From Brachynemurus nebulosus (lineage: Eukaryota; Arthropoda; Insecta; Neuroptera; Myrmeleontidae): 64,000 bases of DNA. The notes beneath the pieces were generated by a model. That model was not told the DNA's origin, searched no databases, and worked only from the letters and a program-made list of their open reading frames with translations. The position numbers were made by a program, and so were the translations under genes. Within the stretch, counting starts at the first letter, position 1. The number at the start of each line of letters is the position of its first letter. Below, in pieces: positions 59,601-64,000 of this stretch. Location: positions 13,544,832 through 13,608,831 of the forward strand of contig JAPWDM010000005.1 in the NCBI GenBank assembly GCA_035578155.1. The letters are read 5' to 3'.

Positions 59601-60200
59601 TTAAAATTTGATTGTAAAATTTTTTGATAAAGAAAATAGCAAGCTTTAATGGAGTGAAATGCACGTTATGTTGAGGCACCTTTCTGATTTAACGGCATGA
59701 ATTTCAGCCTTTTTTTAGGTACAATAAAAGCATATTTTTACTATCTATTTATTATAGTTAGGTTATCAATGTTTAGAAAATATACAAAAAGAAATTTCGA
59801 AAGAAATGAAAATTCAAGATGTTTTAAGACCGTTTATATCTGATGTAAAAAAAGAAACATGGAGATGAATTGGTCGACACAATTTGAAGCCCGTCAACAA
59901 TCTGAAACAAAAATAATACACAATTTCTTGATAAGAACTAATGTCATTATCATTCAAACCAATTAGGGAGAGAACAAAAAAATTTGTAAGATAGTCGCTG
60001 TCTGAAAAAAAACTCTATTTTTTATCGATAGTTTATATAGATTTTTTTTTTTTTTTTAGTGAAATATACTGAAGAAAACTAGTTTTAAATCGGAAACTTG
60101 GACCATCGAATGTCATGTATCTTGAGATACAACAATTATATGTAACAACGTTTAAAGGACTCTACTCAATCCCTAGTATATATGTATATTAACTGACAAT

Positions 60201-60305
60201 AATAGTATATTGTGCAATAAGTGTGGGAAATTGTCGATTGCCCACGAAAGCGAAGTTCGCTTGAGTGGGGCAATCGACGATTCCGCACGAGTTGCACATA
60301 CTATT
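60201..60305. repeat. ~100-bp imperfect hairpin, possible tiny MITE
   Basis: ATTGTGCAATAAGTGTGGGA and TTGTCGATTGCCCAC are inverted at GTGGGGCAATCGACGA and TTCCGCACGAGTTGCACA, with GCGAAGTTCGC as the loop side. GC-rich for the area. Confidence 0.6.
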
Positions 60306-60754
60306 TTTTATTACGAATTTCACATACTTTTTTCTATTATTATCACTATTTTTGACATTTTTATTACTTTTTAAAATAATATTTTTAAGTGTTCGTCTTT
60401 TTTTCTGAATTAATTATCGTTTAAATTACTTTGTTGGTGGTTTCTATAGAAAAAATTCGTCAAGAGCGTGTTTGACACGCACTAAGTAATGTCCCTCACC
60501 ATCAGTGGTCATAACTAAAACTTCTTAAAATATAACAGTCCGGACACATACGTTCACGATGTGACACATACGAACACGATCGTTCTGAAATCTAAAAATG
60601 GGTTATACTTTAGGAATAAAATTTATTTATTAGGAAAAATATTTTATCCACCTTCACATCCCGTTATAAAAAATTCCTAGAAACAACTGATTGTACGGAA
60701 CACTGTTAGCGCAAGTACAACTTGCACTTGACGACTTGTTTTTATTAAAGTTAA

Positions 60755-61712
60755 CCCTAGAACGACAAACTGGGGTAGAAATCTACCCCAGGTAAACTTT
60801 AAACTACGTTTTTAAATTAGTCAGTAACATTATCGACTGAACACCTATACCATAATTTAGTTCAAGGTTCTAACAGTAGAGTGAGGTCGGGAAACCCTGC
60901 GGTTTCTTGTCTACTGCGACGAAGGGAAAACGTGAAGCTAGTATGGGGTTGATATGTACGCCAGTTTGTAGTTTACGTCAGTGTTTTGTTTAGGTAAGTT
61001 ATTTTTATTTTTCTTGCTAAAATAATTTGGATTCACTTATAATGACCTTATTTTGCAACAAAACATTAGATATAGCCAGCCCGATGCTGCTTGTGTCCTC
61101 GAGGAAGACCGCAAAACGCGAATATATTGCACGAAGTGCAAGCGACCGACCTGCGAGAATCATGGAAATATATATTGCAGCGATTGTAGTGCCTTTGAAT
61201 AAGTTAAATTCTCCTTTTTTTTACATTTTGTATGAAAAAAAATGAAATATATTCTTAAAAACTAAAATTTCATGCATTTTTGTTTGATTTTTCCACATAT
61301 CAAATTCCCAATTTTTTTAATTTTCAAAATCCAAAATAAATCGACTTTTTTGGCAAAACATCATGATGTCATTTATATGCTTGAAGTCCCTTGTGTCCTC
61401 TTTAAAATACCGTCTGAAATCTGAAAATCGGTTCATTAGAAAAATAGTTCTATCAATTTTTGTTTATTAAATGACAATTTGAGCGTTTTTGAACACTTTT
61501 AGCTATTTAAATAGATTTTTCACCGACTAAGCTTTGATTAAATTGAATTTACTCTTCACCATTCTCTTCAGCATGAAAAAACGAACAAATTCGCGTTCTT
61601 TTAAGTGAAATTGCTGCTGTCAGATCGATTTTACGACCAAAAATCCCGTGGGGTAAATATATACCCCAGTTTGTAGTTTAAGAGTAGAAAAAATAAGTTT
61701 GTCGTTCTAGGG
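60755..61712 (+). mobile_element. Internally deleted piggyBac element (958 bp), TTAA target
   Basis: The ends CCCTAGAACGACAAACT and, on the other strand, CCCTAGAACGACAAACTT are inverted, each directly flanked by TTAA (60751-60754, 61713-61716), the diagnostic piggyBac target and terminus. Subterminal palindromes GGGGTAGAAATCTACCCC and GGGGTAAATATATACCCC lie near the two ends. It keeps the last part of a transposase gene and ~510 bp of 3' sequence, so most of the transposase was lost by internal deletion. Confidence 0.9.
61026..61202 (+). pseudogene. C-terminal cysteine-rich tail of a piggyBac transposase
   Basis: About 58 codons open from 61026 to TAA at 61200-61202. The end reads DRKTRIYCTKCKRPTCENH followed by GNIYCSDC. 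This is the C-x2-C, C-x2-H, C-x2-C finger that ends piggyBac transposases and binds the transposon ends. The first Cys pair is reduced to one Cys (CVLE), so the finger is probably damaged. The DDD catalytic core is absent. The overlapping 72-codon frame beginning MDSLIM (61027-61245) is a shadow in another frame. Confidence 0.72.
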
Positions 61713-61716
61713 TTAA

Positions 61717-64000
61717 TTATGTATATAATAAAAATTAGAAATAAATAAAGGTTTAAAAAATATTAACTACGATTTTTTTTATTAGAAACACAAAATTACA
61801 AAGACAACGTATTTATTATATCACAAAAGTTATTTCTAATGAGTTTATCGTAACTGGAAGATTTTCTTGATGTAGATTTTATGGTTCCAAGGTAGATAAA
61901 TGAAACACAGGGAATATTTTAAAAAAAAAAATATAATATTCTCTTGTAGGTTAAACACGAAAGCACATGTATTTTATTAATTTTGTTTTCTTTTGATTTA
62001 AGTAATGATAATATTTTATTTATAGGTTTTCCTTTTGTTTTTATAATTTCAAGTATATTGGTTGATTATTTTTTATATTATTTTATTTTTAAATATTTTT
62101 TTAATATAAATTTTTTGTTAATTTTCCAAAACAGTTTCTAACTTAACTCATTATCAATTCGCCATTTCAAACTTCCTTTTTCTGTTCGTCATTACTATTC
62201 ACTGCTTACTCGGGGTTTGCGTCCCCAATACCAGTTATGTACTTTGAACAATACCAGTTACTTTGAAATACTTATATACATCGCTAGATAGCAGTACTGT
62301 TACAAGTCTTAATCGTTTAATCGAACTATAGAGTTCACAGGTACATTAAATACATACAATACACAACCAATACCTCTTGCGTTTATTCAATATGGATGTA
62401 AAACTCAATAATTATTCATTCTACACAGTCCAATCTTATTATGTGCCGAACTTGCACGAAGTTGTTCGGCACATAATAATTATGAAATATTTATTAAACG
62501 AAAAATTTAGAGGCGGCTTTGCGTGTTTTGATTAAATTTTGTGTGTTTTATTGTCAATTTGCGTGTGAAAAGTTACTTTCCACACGCAAAAAAGTATGCG
62601 AGAAGAGTACAGTGGACAAACAGCTATTTTGCGTACAGAAATGTGTGCGCCAAGTTAGTACGTTTCCCGCATGAGTAATAAAAAATTAATTAATTTGTTA
62701 ATAATAATGTAATAGTTAATCTTTTGTATTTTTAAATTTTTATTTTGATTGTATCACATATTCCCTATTTCCTATGTTTTCAAATAGTATATTTATACGT
62801 TATTAATTTACTGCTGCAACGTTGAATCAATAACGCATAATCAAAAAATAAATTATCTCAGATATTTAATAATGTCTTAGATAATTAAGATCATCTGATA
62901 TTTTATTCAAATCAAGTTTCCTCAAAATTATCATTCTGACATACGTGAAATTGGTGTGATACGGCAGACTTGGTTTGATGGAACTTGTGAGTTTATGTCG
63001 ACCGGGTCGAAAAAAATAATTTTGAGAAAAACGCGTTTAATATTTGGAGTAAAATTTCAGACTCCCGTTAGAGTCTAAGTTGTTTGAAGACTGAAGGTAA
63101 ATTGAAAACTAAAAAAAAATTAACTCTATACTGATCGCGTAGTAATTAGTGGGGAATTGTGTGTATACTATCGTCCAATTTATTCCGGCGCGGCACAATT
63201 GCTGTCCCATTTAAGTAACAACGTCACTTCGTATAACTTCGTAATTTTGGAAATTTTAGTATTACCTTCTGGGGACATATTCTTAAAGGTTCAAATTTTA
63301 AGAATACCATCTTAAAAATGAAATAGCTTTTTGAAAATAATATATTCTTTTATTTTTATTTTTTCACTTCAGAAAGAACAAATTACACTTTTGAAACCAT
63401 TTATTTGTTCAAAAATTAAAAATATAAATTAATTATAATAATTTTTTTTTTTATTAAAAAATAAAAATCATGAAATTGTTTTGAGAGTATACTAAAACTA
63501 TGCTGCAAATACTTAGCATGCTTTTACAAACCAAAAACTATATTTAATCTGAGCAGTGAGTCTATAAACTGGTCCTATACACCTTTCTTACTTTTAACTT
63601 ATTGTTAACGAGATACCCATTCCGAAATTGATTGCTACAAATCCCGAGTATGTACATTACGAGGTTTTACTGTTCGCGCTCATCTAGTAATAAAATTATT
63701 ATGATATATTTTGGTTCCTTGTTATAGTTTCAAACAAAAAAATTATTATTAATCAATCAATTTTATAAATGTTCTACATATCAGAAAAATATGTAAACTA
63801 TCACCACCATAGGCGTGCCCACCATTCACTACGGGGGGCTCACAAACAGAATTATCAAATAATATATTCATAATCGTAATATACGACGCACTTCTTGTAT
63901 AGGTACGATACGTATAACGCGGTAGTAATAACATTTAAATCTGTGTATATACAATATTTGGGTAGTAACGCTAAATGAGTAGTTCGTATTTTTCACATTA
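61717..64000. repeat. AT-rich tail of the window with one perfect 14-bp hairpin
   Basis: The hairpin ATTATGTGCCGAAC (62438-62451) with GTTCGGCACATAAT (62464-62477) has a 12-base loop. The following 62500-62690 repeats GCGTGTTTTG, TTTGCGTGTG and CACACGCAAAA motifs, a weak inverted structure. No gene recognised from here to the end. Confidence 0.45.

Overview
The window reads as repeat-dense, AT-rich nuclear DNA of an animal, most likely an insect. Signs of this are a Jockey-type LINE with an arthropod-style downstream promoter element, a Penelope-like element, hAT, piggyBac and pogo-like MITEs, a THAP-domain relic with an intron, and long (TA)n tracts. I could not fix the species. I found no convincing intact host gene, tRNA, rRNA, CRISPR array or bacterial-type operon. 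Nearly every long open frame is either part of a retroelement or a chance frame in repeats.

Layout. 1-3730: two almost identical 5'-truncated Penelope-like elements (reverse transcriptase plus GIY-YIG endonuclease) in mirror orientation around an 18-base spacer, with a hammerhead-ribozyme-like motif at the right 3' end. 4.9-9.1 kb: an 880-bp TIR element with a 5-bp target duplication, a (TA)n-bearing repeat family (called D here), and a 1.65-kb foldback element. 9.4-10.8 kb: a 332-bp hAT MITE and two short repeat relics. 11.6-14.4 kb: a 2.8-kb non-autonomous hAT with a perfect 8-bp target duplication, filled with a ~120-bp minisatellite. 14.5-17.4 kb: a ~680-bp family with an internal hairpin (H), a ~240-bp unit repeat (J), and an inverted repeat carrying two further hammerhead-like motifs. 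20.3 kb: pogo-like MITE. 21.28-25.51 kb: a complete-length Jockey-clade LINE on the minus strand, with 12-bp target duplication, poly(A) tail and internal promoter; its second ORF is broken by one A-run frameshift and one stop. 28.9-41 kb: scattered TIR elements, MITEs and a LINE-tail-like tandem repeat in otherwise featureless DNA. 43.8-46.4 kb: nested insertions (an inverted-repeat element inside repeat J; a second copy of that element hit by a hAT MITE). 47.5-57.2 kb: further copies of families H and D, the foldback element, family K with tandem repeats, and several MITEs. 58.4 kb: THAP relic. 60.8-61.7 kb: internally deleted piggyBac keeping the C-terminal cysteine-rich tail of its transposase.

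How it fits together: this is a layered transposon deposit. The most reliable signals are target-site duplications and terminal repeats, which date insertions relative to one another. The biologically most interesting points are the near-perfect Penelope palindrome, the recurring hammerhead-like motifs in two unrelated inverted repeats, and the exact match of the Jockey 5' end to initiator plus DPE spacing. Coordinates of repeat families without target duplications are approximate (about +/-10 bp, more for old copies).
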